This document shows, in pieces, positions 1 to 8,153 of a stretch of 14,000 nt of DNA (position 1 is the first letter of the stretch; every line of letters begins with the position of its first letter). A program made the translations under genes and the position numbers. The DNA is from an uncultured Eubacteriales bacterium. Lineage in GTDB: Bacteria > Bacillota_A > Clostridia > Christensenellales > Aristaeellaceae. The notes under the pieces were generated by a model. The model was not told the origin of the DNA. It worked only from the letters and a program-made list of their open reading frames with translations, and searched no databases. Where the stretch lies: assembly GCA_902795555.1 (NCBI GenBank), contig CADBLV010000143.1:1-14000 (forward strand). Reading direction: 5' to 3'.

Positions 1-20
1 TGTTTGAGCCTGATTTTCAC

Positions 21-50
21 TTTACGAACAAGTTTGGGTTGTGATAAAAT
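21..50 (+). promoter_or_regulatory. Possible sigma-A promoter for the YcaQ-like gene
   Basis: TTTACG at 21-26 (4 of 6 to TTGACA) and TAAAAT at 45-50 (5 of 6 to TATAAT) are separated by 18 bases. Transcription would start near 57 and leave a leader of about 120 bases before the ATG at 178. I see no clear riboswitch or attenuator fold in that leader. The upstream gene lies outside the window, so this promoter is a pattern match only. Confidence 0.35.
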
Positions 51-177
51 AACAGTGTTGTGTGACAGAAAAACCAAGCTATCAGCTTATCCTGCATCGG
101 AGCGGTGCGTCTGCTTCCGCTTCCAAGACTGTTATCGGCGGAAAAAAAGGTAATTCTCACTGAGGAAAAAGAGAACC

Positions 178-1386
178 ATGACGATTGTGATTACCCCTGA
201 GCAGGCGAGACGTTTCATTCTGATTAAGCAGGGACTGCTGGGCAAGTATCGTTTCATCGGGAAAGACGGAGCCTGGGAATATATTCGTCAGGCAGGCTGT
301 ATTCAGTATGATCCGGTGGACGTTTGTGGGAAAAATGCTGAGCTGACATTGCAATCCCGTGTGAAAGGGTTCCGGAAAAAGATGCTGCAGGATCTGCTGT
401 ACCGGGATCGTCTGCTGGTGGATTATTCAGATAAGGAACTATCCATCTGGCTCAGCGAAGACTGGCCTTATTTTTCCGGATATCGTGAAAGAAGCAAAGC
501 ACATGGGGCTGCATTTGCCGGGATCCCCGAACTTGAAAAAGAAGCGATTGCCTACATCAGGAAGAACGGTCCGGTCAGCAGCGATACACTGCCGATTACG
601 GGAACCGTATTCTGGCATTCTTCCATGCACTGGAGCGGACACTGGCATAAAGAATCTCAAGCAGCACGCTCTGTGCTGGAACAGCTGTATACAGACGGTG
701 TATTGCTGATTCATCACAAAAGCGGATCGCGGAAGTATTACGATCTGGCTGAGAAATACTTCTCTTCCGAACTCCTGAATGCGCCGAACCCCTGTCAGGA
801 TGAGGCAGCCTTCCTGAAATGGCGCGTCAGACGGCGGATCGGGGCGGTCGGGCTTCTCTGGAACCGCCGGTCAGACGCCTGGCTTGGCATTTCGATGACC
901 ACGGACCAGCGCAATACGGCCTTTGAGGAACTGAAGGCCGCAGGACAAATCTTCCCCGTTCAGGTTGAAGGGATCCGTGAACCGCTGTATATGCTGTCTG
1001 ACGACATGCCTTTGCTCGACGCAGTAATCAGGAGGGAAGCGGACGAAAAGCCACGGCTGGAGTTTCTGGCTCCGCTGGATCCTATGTTGTGGGATCGAAA
1101 ACTGATCGAAGCTGTCTGGAATTATCGATATTCATGGGAGATCTATACGCCGGCTTCGAAACGCAAATATGGCTATTATGTGCTGCCGATGCTTTACGGC
1201 ACGGAACTGATTGGTCGGATCGAAGCTGCAGCAGACAAAAAGAACCGTCTGCTGACTGTCAAAAACATCTGGTACGAACCCGGTGTCCGGCAAACAGAAA
1301 AGCTGAGCAGAGCCGTTGATTCTTCAATCCGGCGGTTTGCCCGATTCAATGATTGCGATCAGACTGCGGTCAAATCATTTCTTTAA
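178..1386 (+). CDS. YcaQ/AlkZ-family winged-helix DNA glycosylase-like protein (HTH_42)
   Basis: This 402-residue protein has the layout of the YcaQ/AlkZ (HTH_42) family, whose studied members excise alkylated bases and unhook DNA interstrand crosslinks. An N-terminal winged-helix region carries the family motif IQYDP at residues 42-46. Q43 and D45 fit the Q-x-D catalytic signature described for the YcaQ branch, while the Streptomyces AlkZ branch has Q-x-Q. A Trp/His-rich stretch near residues 145-155 (FWHSSMHWSGHWHK) leads into a second winged helix ending SGSRKYYDL. The C-terminal part has LDPMLWDR (residues 300-307), EIYTPASKRKYGYYVLP and LIGRIEA, all typical of the family. Length is normal. 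The ATG at 178 follows GAGGA at 162-166 with an 11-base spacing. The gene appears monocistronic, because the next gene has its own promoter. Family assignment is firm; substrate range is not visible from sequence. Confidence 0.9.
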   Translation: MTIVITPEQARRFILIKQGLLGKYRFIGKDGAWEYIRQAGCIQYDPVDVCGKNAELTLQSRVKGFRKKMLQDLLYRDRLLVDYSDKELSIWLSEDWPYFSGYRERSKAHGAAFAGIPELEKEAIAYIRKNGPVSSDTLPITGTVFWHSSMHWSGHWHKESQAARSVLEQLYTDGVLLIHHKSGSRKYYDLAEKYFSSELLNAPNPCQDEAAFLKWRVRRRIGAVGLLWNRRSDAWLGISMTTDQRNTAFEELKAAGQIFPVQVEGIREPLYMLSDDMPLLDAVIRREADEKPRLEFLAPLDPMLWDRKLIEAVWNYRYSWEIYTPASKRKYGYYVLPMLYGTELIGRIEAAADKKNRLLTVKNIWYEPGVRQTEKLSRAVDSSIRRFARFNDCDQTAVKSFL

Positions 1387-1425
1387 ACCCGGAAGAAGGA
1401 AGTTTTTACGTGCGGAAAAACGTCC

Positions 1426-1453
1426 TTGACAAGTTTGCGAAAGTATGCAAAAT
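1426..1453 (+). promoter_or_regulatory. Sigma-A-type promoter of the five-gene operon
   Basis: A perfect TTGACA at 1426-1431 is followed after 16 bases by CAAAAT at 1448-1453 (4 of 6 to TATAAT), preceded by TATG. It sits in the 107-base gap after the YcaQ-like gene and places the transcription start near 1460. The ATG at 1494 follows GGAG at 1482-1485 with 8 bases between. The -35 is strong and the -10 only fair, which fits moderate constitutive expression or the need for an activator. No later promoter of similar quality is evident before 10187. Confidence 0.6.
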
Positions 1454-1493
1454 AGGTCTCATGAACGATCAAAAATGAAACGGAGCGCGAACG

Positions 1494-2696
1494 ATGAGAT
1501 ATGATTTTCTGACAATGCCGGACCGGAGGGGAAAAGATGCCCTGGCGGTTGACGCAATCGGTTCACCCGGTGCGCCGGCCGGCCCCCGGGAAGGTTTTGA
1601 TGTGATTCCCATGTGGGTGGCCGATATGAATTTTGTCATCTGCCCATCGATTCAGGAAGCGATTATTCGGCGGACGGAGCATCCGGCTTTCGGTTATTTT
1701 GAAATATCGGATGATTACTTCAATGCTGTTATTCGCTGGCAAAGCACCAGAAACGGGGTTGAAGGGCTGGAACGAAAGCACATCGGATATGAAAACGGCG
1801 TGCTGGGCGGCGTGATTTCAACCCTGAATGTGCTTTGCTCCAGGGGCGACAGCGTCCTGGTGCAGAGTCCGACATATATCGGATTCACCCACGTGCTGGA
1901 AAATAACGGATACAGGATCGTACACAATCCCCTGATTCATGACGAAAACGGAATCTGGCGGCTGGATTACGCGGATCTGGAAAAGAAAATCATCGAGAAT
2001 AAGATCCATGCGACGATATTCTGCAATCCGCAAAATCCCTGCGGGCGGGTGTGGCAAGCGGCGGAAATCCGGAAAGTGATGGAGATCTTTGAGAAGCATC
2101 GGGTGTGGGTGATCTCCGACGAGATCTGGTCTGATATCCTGCTGGACGGGCACCGGCATACTCCGACCCAGTCCGTATGTGACTATGCCCGAAGCCATAC
2201 GGCCGCTTTTTATGCGCCTTCCAAAACCTTCAACCTGGCCGGACTGGTCGGCAGTTATCATATTATCTATGACGACTGGCTGCGGGAGCGGGAGGAAAAG
2301 GAAGCCTCTCTGAGCGCTTATAATTCGATGAACGTCCTTTCCATGCATGCGCTGGTCGGGGCATATACCCCTGAAGGCGAAACCTGGGTCAGCGAGTTGC
2401 GGGAGACGTTATCCGGAAACGTACAGTATGCATATGATCAGATTCGAACCGGCTGGAAAGGCGTGACGCTGCAGAAACCGGAAGGAACCTATATGCTGTT
2501 TCTGCACTGCGAGGAGTGGTGCAGGGAGCATGGGAAAACCATGGACGAATTGCAGAAGATGGGCACGGATGTCGGCGTGGCCTGGCAGGATGGCAGGCCC
2601 TTCGGGGATCCCTGGGGAATCCGGATGAATCTTGCGCTGCCTCTTTCCAGGGTCAGAGAAGCGTTTGACCGATTAAACCGATATGTGTTCCTGTAG
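1494..2696 (+). CDS. PatB/MalY-family PLP-dependent C-S lyase / aminotransferase
   Basis: This 400-residue fold-type I PLP enzyme belongs to the MalY/PatB group of class I/II aminotransferases. Members usually cleave cystathionine or cysteine to release homocysteine or sulfide with pyruvate and ammonia; some act as transaminases or regulators. The family-specific start is present (MRYDFLTMPDRRG, then PMWVADMNF near residues 40-48). The cofactor pocket is recognisable: NPQNPCGR begins at N178, ISDEIWSD follows, and APSKTFNLAGL places the Schiff-base lysine at K244. A C-terminal arginine for substrate carboxylate binding is likely in the GIRMNLALP segment. No signal peptide is seen, so it is cytosolic. 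It is the first gene of the operon and is followed after 57 bases by the helicase fusion, with no obvious biochemical link. Family is near certain; the exact substrate (cystathionine, cysteine or another thioether) cannot be read from sequence. Confidence 0.92.
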   Translation: MRYDFLTMPDRRGKDALAVDAIGSPGAPAGPREGFDVIPMWVADMNFVICPSIQEAIIRRTEHPAFGYFEISDDYFNAVIRWQSTRNGVEGLERKHIGYENGVLGGVISTLNVLCSRGDSVLVQSPTYIGFTHVLENNGYRIVHNPLIHDENGIWRLDYADLEKKIIENKIHATIFCNPQNPCGRVWQAAEIRKVMEIFEKHRVWVISDEIWSDILLDGHRHTPTQSVCDYARSHTAAFYAPSKTFNLAGLVGSYHIIYDDWLREREEKEASLSAYNSMNVLSMHALVGAYTPEGETWVSELRETLSGNVQYAYDQIRTGWKGVTLQKPEGTYMLFLHCEEWCREHGKTMDELQKMGTDVGVAWQDGRPFGDPWGIRMNLALPLSRVREAFDRLNRYVFL

Positions 2697-2753
2697 GTGA
2701 CCGTCATGTCCATGTCCTTTCACAGCAGACCGCAATGCATGGGGGAGGCTGTA

Positions 2754-5700
2754 ATGAACGGCGGGATCATTTTCTTTGATACCGAAGTCGGAAAGAAGAG
2801 CGGAAGGGTCTGGGATTACGGTGCCGTCCGGGAGGACGGGGTTGTGATGCATGAAAGCAGCGAAACAGCTTTTCGTGCGTTTATTCGCGGGGCCCGATGG
2901 CTCGCGGGGCATAACATCCTGGATTTTGATCTTACACACATCGCGCCGATGATTCAGGAGGAATGTCCCGAAGCGGAACTGATCGACACACTGTATCTGT
3001 CTGCCTTACTGTTTCCTGCCAGGCCATACCATTTTCTTGTCAAGGACGATAAGCTGCAAAGCGGCGAGCTGAACAACCCCCTGAAGGATGCGGAGAAAGC
3101 GGCGGAACTTTTCCGGGACGAGCGGGAAGCCTTTGCACAGCTTCCTGCGGAGATGAAAAAAATAGACGTCCGTCTGCTGGCCGGAACGCGGCCTTTTGGG
3201 GGCTTTTTCCGGTGGCTTCGGGAAAACGGGGAAACGGAAACAGCCGACCTGATCCGTCTCTGGGAAGACAGGAGAAAAACAGACTTCGAAACCGAACAGA
3301 CCGCGGATTTGATCCGGTATACCTTTCAAAACAAATTCTGCCGAAATGTGAACCTGAACCGAATCATTGCGGAAACGCCGACAGAGCTGGCCTATGCGCT
3401 GGCGCTGATCCGGGTGGATGACCGTTATTCTATTACGCCGCCTTGGGTGATCCGAAGGATGCCGGGGTTTGAGCGGGTGATGCAGGAATTGCGGGAAACG
3501 CCATGCAGCCGACCGGACTGCCTTTACTGTGCGCGGAAAATGGATGTCCGGAGTCGGCTGAAGGAAATCTTCGGATTTGACTCCTTTCGCACATACGAGG
3601 GCGTTCCGCTGCAGGAGCAGGCCGCCGAGGCGGCGGTTCAGGGACGTTCCCTGCTGGCCGTATTTCCGACGGGCGGAGGGAAAAGTCTGACCTTTCAGCT
3701 TCCTGCTCTCATGGCCGGGGAGGTTTCCAGGGGGCTGACGGTGGTCATTTCGCCGCTGCAATCCCTGATGAAGGATCAGGTGGATCATTTGGAACAAAGA
3801 GGCATTGCGGACGCAGTTACGATCAACGGGATGCTGGATCCGGTGGAGCGGAAGGCGGCGATCGAACGAATTGAAAACGGGATGGCTTCCCTGCTGTACA
3901 TTTCCCCCGAGTCCCTGCGGTCCCGGTCGATCGAGCATATGCTGATGAATCGCCGGGTGGTTCGGTTTGTGATTGATGAAGCGCACTGCTTTTCCGCCTG
4001 GGGACAGGATTTTCGGGTGGATTATCTGTATATCGGGCCGTTTATCCGGAAACTGGGGGAAGCGAAACAGATGAAAAGCCCCATTCCGGTTTCCTGCTTT
4101 ACGGCTACCGCGAAGCAGAAAGTCATCAGCGATATTCAGGACTATTTCCGGCGGGAGCTGGGCGTGGAACTGTCTCTGTTCGCTACACGGGCGGCCAGGG
4201 AAAATCTCCATTACAGCGTGCTTTTCCGGGAAACCGAGGACGAAAAATATGCGGAGGTTCGCCGGCTGATCCGTCAGAAGGACTGTCCGACCATCATCTA
4301 TGCTTCCCGGGTGCGGAAAACGAAGCAGCTGGCAGAACGGCTGCGGGGGGACGGCATCAACGCGGAACCCTACAACGGGCGGATGGACAGCGCGGAAAAG
4401 GTACGGATTCAGAACGCATTCCTGCAGGATGAGATCAGGGTGATTGTGGCAACGTCCGCTTTCGGCATGGGTGTAGACAAGAAGGACGTCGGCCTGGTGA
4501 TCCATTATGATATTTCAGATTCCCTGGAAAACTACACTCAGGAGGCCGGACGGGCCGGACGGGATCCTTCTCTGGAGGCGGATTGCTACGTCCTGTTCAA
4601 CGACGGCGATCTGGACAAGCATTTCATTCTTCTGAACCAGACCCGTCTGAGCTTCAGTGAGATTCAGCAGGTCTGGCGGGGAATCAAGGATTTGACCCGG
4701 GGGCGGAAGGAAGCCAGCTGCTCGCCGCTGGAGCTGGCCAGGATGGCGGGATGGGATGACAGCGTGACGGATCCGGAGACCCGGGTGACCGGTGCGGTGG
4801 CCGCTCTGGAAAGCGCGGGTTATCTGGAACGGGGAAAGAATATGCCCCATATCTACGCAAACAGTATTCAGGCATCCAACGTGATCGAGGCGGCCCGGCG
4901 GATGGCGGAAGCCGGCGATATGACCGAAAAAGAACAGGAGACGGCCCGGCGCGTGCTGAGCTATCTGATCTCCCGCAAAAACACCCGGCGGGGTCTGAAC
5001 GAGGAAGCGGAATCCCGCGTGGACTATCTGGCGGACCGGCTCGGACTGCCGAAAGAGACGGTCATTTATGCTATTCAACAGATGCGCGATGAGGGACTGC
5101 TGGCGGATCAGATGGATCTGACGGTATTTCTGCGCGTCGGTGATTCTCAGAACAAATCGGAACAGATTCTGAATGAGTTTTTGAAGCTGGAAGAATATCT
5201 GATCGACCATCTGCCGGAAGGCGACCCTTTCAATTATCGGGAGCTGAATGACAGTGCTCTGAAAAGCGGCATAAACGGCGCAACGGTCCGGCGGATTAAA
5301 ACGCTGGTATTTTTCTGTACCCTGACCGGGGATTTGAAGAAATCCTTTCAGCCGGACGATGATCAGGTTCGGCTGGAGCGAAAAAGGGAGCGGGCCGACC
5401 AGATGGAGCAATATCAGCGCCGAGCGGAGCTGAGCCGCTTTATCGTGCGATATCTGTATCAAAAGAGCAGTCCCGCAGACCGGGAAAACAAGGAAATGCT
5501 GCAGGTTTCCTTCTCTGTGACGGAACTGGTGACAACCTTTCCGGAAAGGAAAGGATTTGACGCCTGGCAGCCGGGTCACGGAGAGGTTGAGCAGGCATTG
5601 TTGTTCCTTTCCAAGATTCAGGCGCTGACGATCGACGGAGGTTTTCTGGTTTCCTATAACGCAATGCAGGTGAAGAGGCTGGAAACGGACAACCGTGTTC

Positions 5701-7652
5701 AGTATAAGAAAAATGATTATCGCCAGCTGGAAGCTTTTTATCAGCAGCGGATGCAGCAGATTCATATCGTCGGGGAATATGCCCATCTGATGGTTCGGGA
5801 TTACGACGAGGCACTTCAATTTGTCCGGGATTATTTTCAGATGGAATATGAACCCTTTCTGAAACGTTATTTCAAAGGGGAACGGGAAGAGGAGATTCGG
5901 CGGAATATCACGCCGCAGCGCTATGACAAACTGTTTGCTGCGCTGTCCCCTGCGCAGCGAGCCATCATTGACGATCATCGATCCGCGACGATGGTGGTGC
6001 TGGCCGGGCCGGGCAGCGGAAAAACCCGTGTTCTGGTTCACAAGCTGGCTGCACTCCTGACGATGGAGGACGTCAAGCATGACCAGATGCTGATGCTGAC
6101 CTTTTCCAGATCGGCGGCGACGGAATTCAAGCAGCGGCTGCTGGCGCTGGTGGACAACGCGGCGCACCTGGTGGAAATTCGAACTTTCCATTCCTACTGT
6201 TTCGATCTGATGGGAAAGATCGGAAACCTGAATGAAACAGAGCATGTTGTGTCCGACGCGGTTCGGATGATTGAGGAGGGTCGGGCTGAGCCCCGGCGAA
6301 TTACAAAAACCGTGCTGGTGATCGACGAGGCCCAGGATATGGATGCTTCGGAATATGCCCTGGTGACAGCCCTCCGGAAGGTGAACCCCGGCATGCGGGT
6401 GATCGCGGTTGGGGATGACGATCAGAACATCTTTGCCTTCCGGGGATCGGATTCCCGGTATATGGCGGCTCTGGCCCGGGCGGAAGGCGCGCAAACCCGT
6501 GAATTGCTGGAGAATTATCGAAGCGATCGGGCGATCGTGGCCCTGGCGAATGCCTTTGCGCAAACCCTGTGTCAGCGGCTCAAGACGCATCCTGTTCATT
6601 CCGCGAAAGCGGAAAAAGGGCGAACGGTCCTGAGAAGGTATCCCGGGGCCGCAAAGCATCTGGAAATTCCGGCGGTGGAATGGATTGCAGCTGGCGGGAT
6701 CCCGGCGGCGAAGGCGACTTCTCCAACGAAGATGAAGGAAAAGGAAAGTCGGTGCATTCTGACGGCCACCAACGAGGAGGCGGAACGGGTGGCGGGGATG
6801 CTGAACGACCGGGGAATACCCGCTCGCCTTTTGCAGGTCAATGAACGGTTTAACCTGGCGGATTTGGCGGAAATCCGTCATTTCCTGCGCAGACTGGGGG
6901 AAAAAGAAACGCCGGTGATCAGTGAAGAAAGATGGCAGGCGGCCCGGAAAGGTCTTGAAAAGACCTATGCCGGGAGCACTGCCCTGCCGATGTGCCTGAA
7001 CATTCTGGACACCTTCCAAAGCGTGAACCGAGTGCTGTATCAATCCGATTTTATGGAATTTCTGCGAGAATCCCGGGCGGAGGATTTCATGGTGTCGGAA
7101 GGAGCGGAAATCCGGGTTTCCACTATGCATGGAGCCAAAGGGCGGGAATTTGACCGTGTGGATCTGATTCTGTATGAAGGCGCCTTTGACACGGAGGAGA
7201 AGAAGCGGGCGGTGTACGTAGCCATCACACGGGCCAGGCACGAGCTGACCATTCACACGAACAGCCGATTCTTCGATGCCATAGCGCCGATTTTTACGGA
7301 AGCGGTTCGCGTTCCGAAAACCGATGAGGAACCGGAACGGCTTACCATCGCTCTGACGCACCGGGACGTGGATCTGGGATTTTTCAGGGGAAGGGAAGCG
7401 CTGACGCTGAAGCTGATCAGCGGGCAGGCGCTGACGCCGGACGGAAACCGGCTGATGGGGCCGGGCGGGATGCCGGTGTTACGGTTTTCCAAGGCTTTTA
7501 TTGCGCGTCTGGAAAGACTTCGAAAGCGGGGATATGTGATCTCCGGAGGCCGCATCCGTTATATCCTTGCCTGGAAGGGTCAGGAAGAACCGCGGGAGAT
7601 TCCGATCGTTCTGCCGGAAATCACGCTGCGGCTTTCAGACGGTTTGAAATGA
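2754..7652 (+). CDS. Exonuclease-RecQ-UvrD triple-domain DNA helicase (RecQ family, about 1632 aa)
   Basis: A very large DNA-processing protein with three modules. Residues 1-130 resemble a DnaQ/DEDD exonuclease: FFDTEVG (D9, E11), LAGHNILDFD (H53-D59) and NNPLKDA (D112). C251-x4-C256-x2-C259 forms a small cysteine knuckle. Residues 270-605 are a RecQ SF2 motor: Walker A FPTGGGKS with K310, DEAH at 408-411, the RecQ aromatic loop HCFSAWGQDFR, and QEAGRAGRD from Q596. A winged-helix-like region follows, without the usual RecQ zinc cysteines. Residues about 1065-1500 are a UvrD-type SF1 helicase: AGPGSGKT with K1090, VIDEAQD with D1191, GDDDQNIFAFRG from G1220, TMHGAKGREF with H1459, and VYVAITRARHEL from V1487. 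The ATG at 2754 is preferred because GGGGGAGG at 2741-2748 precedes it by 5 bases; a GTG at 2697 is possible but lacks such a site. Likely roles are recombinational repair or replication restart. The family is, from memory, known in anaerobes; its biology is poorly defined. Confidence 0.9.
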   Translation: MNGGIIFFDTEVGKKSGRVWDYGAVREDGVVMHESSETAFRAFIRGARWLAGHNILDFDLTHIAPMIQEECPEAELIDTLYLSALLFPARPYHFLVKDDKLQSGELNNPLKDAEKAAELFRDEREAFAQLPAEMKKIDVRLLAGTRPFGGFFRWLRENGETETADLIRLWEDRRKTDFETEQTADLIRYTFQNKFCRNVNLNRIIAETPTELAYALALIRVDDRYSITPPWVIRRMPGFERVMQELRETPCSRPDCLYCARKMDVRSRLKEIFGFDSFRTYEGVPLQEQAAEAAVQGRSLLAVFPTGGGKSLTFQLPALMAGEVSRGLTVVISPLQSLMKDQVDHLEQRGIADAVTINGMLDPVERKAAIERIENGMASLLYISPESLRSRSIEHMLMNRRVVRFVIDEAHCFSAWGQDFRVDYLYIGPFIRKLGEAKQMKSPIPVSCFTATAKQKVISDIQDYFRRELGVELSLFATRAARENLHYSVLFRETEDEKYAEVRRLIRQKDCPTIIYASRVRKTKQLAERLRGDGINAEPYNGRMDSAEKVRIQNAFLQDEIRVIVATSAFGMGVDKKDVGLVIHYDISDSLENYTQEAGRAGRDPSLEADCYVLFNDGDLDKHFILLNQTRLSFSEIQQVWRGIKDLTRGRKEASCSPLELARMAGWDDSVTDPETRVTGAVAALESAGYLERGKNMPHIYANSIQASNVIEAARRMAEAGDMTEKEQETARRVLSYLISRKNTRRGLNEEAESRVDYLADRLGLPKETVIYAIQQMRDEGLLADQMDLTVFLRVGDSQNKSEQILNEFLKLEEYLIDHLPEGDPFNYRELNDSALKSGINGATVRRIKTLVFFCTLTGDLKKSFQPDDDQVRLERKRERADQMEQYQRRAELSRFIVRYLYQKSSPADRENKEMLQVSFSVTELVTTFPERKGFDAWQPGHGEVEQALLFLSKIQALTIDGGFLVSYNAMQVKRLETDNRVQYKKNDYRQLEAFYQQRMQQIHIVGEYAHLMVRDYDEALQFVRDYFQMEYEPFLKRYFKGEREEEIRRNITPQRYDKLFAALSPAQRAIIDDHRSATMVVLAGPGSGKTRVLVHKLAALLTMEDVKHDQMLMLTFSRSAATEFKQRLLALVDNAAHLVEIRTFHSYCFDLMGKIGNLNETEHVVSDAVRMIEEGRAEPRRITKTVLVIDEAQDMDASEYALVTALRKVNPGMRVIAVGDDDQNIFAFRGSDSRYMAALARAEGAQTRELLENYRSDRAIVALANAFAQTLCQRLKTHPVHSAKAEKGRTVLRRYPGAAKHLEIPAVEWIAAGGIPAAKATSPTKMKEKESRCILTATNEEAERVAGMLNDRGIPARLLQVNERFNLADLAEIRHFLRRLGEKETPVISEERWQAARKGLEKTYAGSTALPMCLNILDTFQSVNRVLYQSDFMEFLRESRAEDFMVSEGAEIRVSTMHGAKGREFDRVDLILYEGAFDTEEKKRAVYVAITRARHELTIHTNSRFFDAIAPIFTEAVRVPKTDEEPERLTIALTHRDVDLGFFRGREALTLKLISGQALTPDGNRLMGPGGMPVLRFSKAFIARLERLRKRGYVISGGRIRYILAWKGQEEPREIPIVLPEITLRLSDGLK

Positions 7653-7697
7653 TCTCATCAGGGACAATACGAGAAGCATACAGGGAGGAGAACGGAA

Positions 7698-8153
7698 ATG
7701 ATCAACGATTTTTCAAAGGCGATGACGAATCCGGAGCGGTCCTGCGGGGCTGTGGTATTCACATGGAAAAAGGGTGTGCCTTACTATGTGATCGTTCAGG
7801 AAATGGCCGGGGCATACAGCTTTCCAAAGGGGCACATGGAGGGGCAGGAAAACGAGGAAGAAACAGCCAGGCGTGAGGTGTTTGAGGAAACCGGAACGCA
7901 TCCCGCCTTTCTGGCGGGTTTCCTTCAGGAAGATGAGTATGACCTGGCGGAGAAGCCGGGTGTCAGGAAACGGGTGACCTATTATCTGGCGGAATTGCAG
8001 GATGAGACCCCTGTACCCAGGCCGGGAGAGATCCGAAGAATTCAGCTGCTTCCCTATGAGGAGGCACTGACGTGCTTTGAGCACGAAAACATCAGGAGGA
8101 TTCTGACCGCAGCCCATGATTTTCTGATTTCATCAGAGAGAGGGAACCCATGA
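7698..8153 (+). CDS. Nudix hydrolase, Ap4A-hydrolase-like
   Basis: This 151-residue protein has a perfect Nudix box, G-x5-E-x7-R-E-V-F-E-E-T-G, spanning G45 to G66, with the metal-binding REVFEE at residues 59-64. The box is preceded by YSFPKGHMEGQE, a form common in bis(5'-nucleosyl)-tetraphosphatases and related pyrophosphohydrolases, and the strand CGAVVF at 16-21 fits the Nudix fold. It should hydrolyse a nucleoside diphosphate linked to another group (Ap4A, a damaged nucleotide or a capped end are all possible). A good GGAGG lies about 10 bases before the ATG at 7698, in the 45-base gap after the helicase gene. Its stop overlaps the next start (ATGA at 8150-8153), which implies translational coupling with the transporter. 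Family is certain, substrate is not. Confidence 0.93.
   Translation: MINDFSKAMTNPERSCGAVVFTWKKGVPYYVIVQEMAGAYSFPKGHMEGQENEEETARREVFEETGTHPAFLAGFLQEDEYDLAEKPGVRKRVTYYLAELQDETPVPRPGEIRRIQLLPYEEALTCFEHENIRRILTAAHDFLISSERGNP

Noticed and set aside
1402..1421. GTTTTT / AAAAAC hairpin as terminator of the YcaQ-like gene
   Set aside because: The stem is A-T only apart from one pair, short, and lacks a following T run.
2697..2753. GTG at 2697 as the start of the helicase fusion
   Set aside because: It directly follows the previous stop without a spaced ribosome binding site, while ATG at 2754 has GGGGGAGG 5 bases upstream and begins right at the exonuclease-like domain.
3006..7361. Long minus-strand open frames of 499 and 948 codons, in the same frame, opposite the helicase gene
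   Set aside because: They are codon-for-codon complementary to the helicase frame, so antisense stops appear only where the gene uses TTA, CTA or TCA, which this GC-rich genome avoids. The translated proteins are rich in Pro, Arg, His and Gln with no family motifs, whereas the plus strand has complete helicase motifs.
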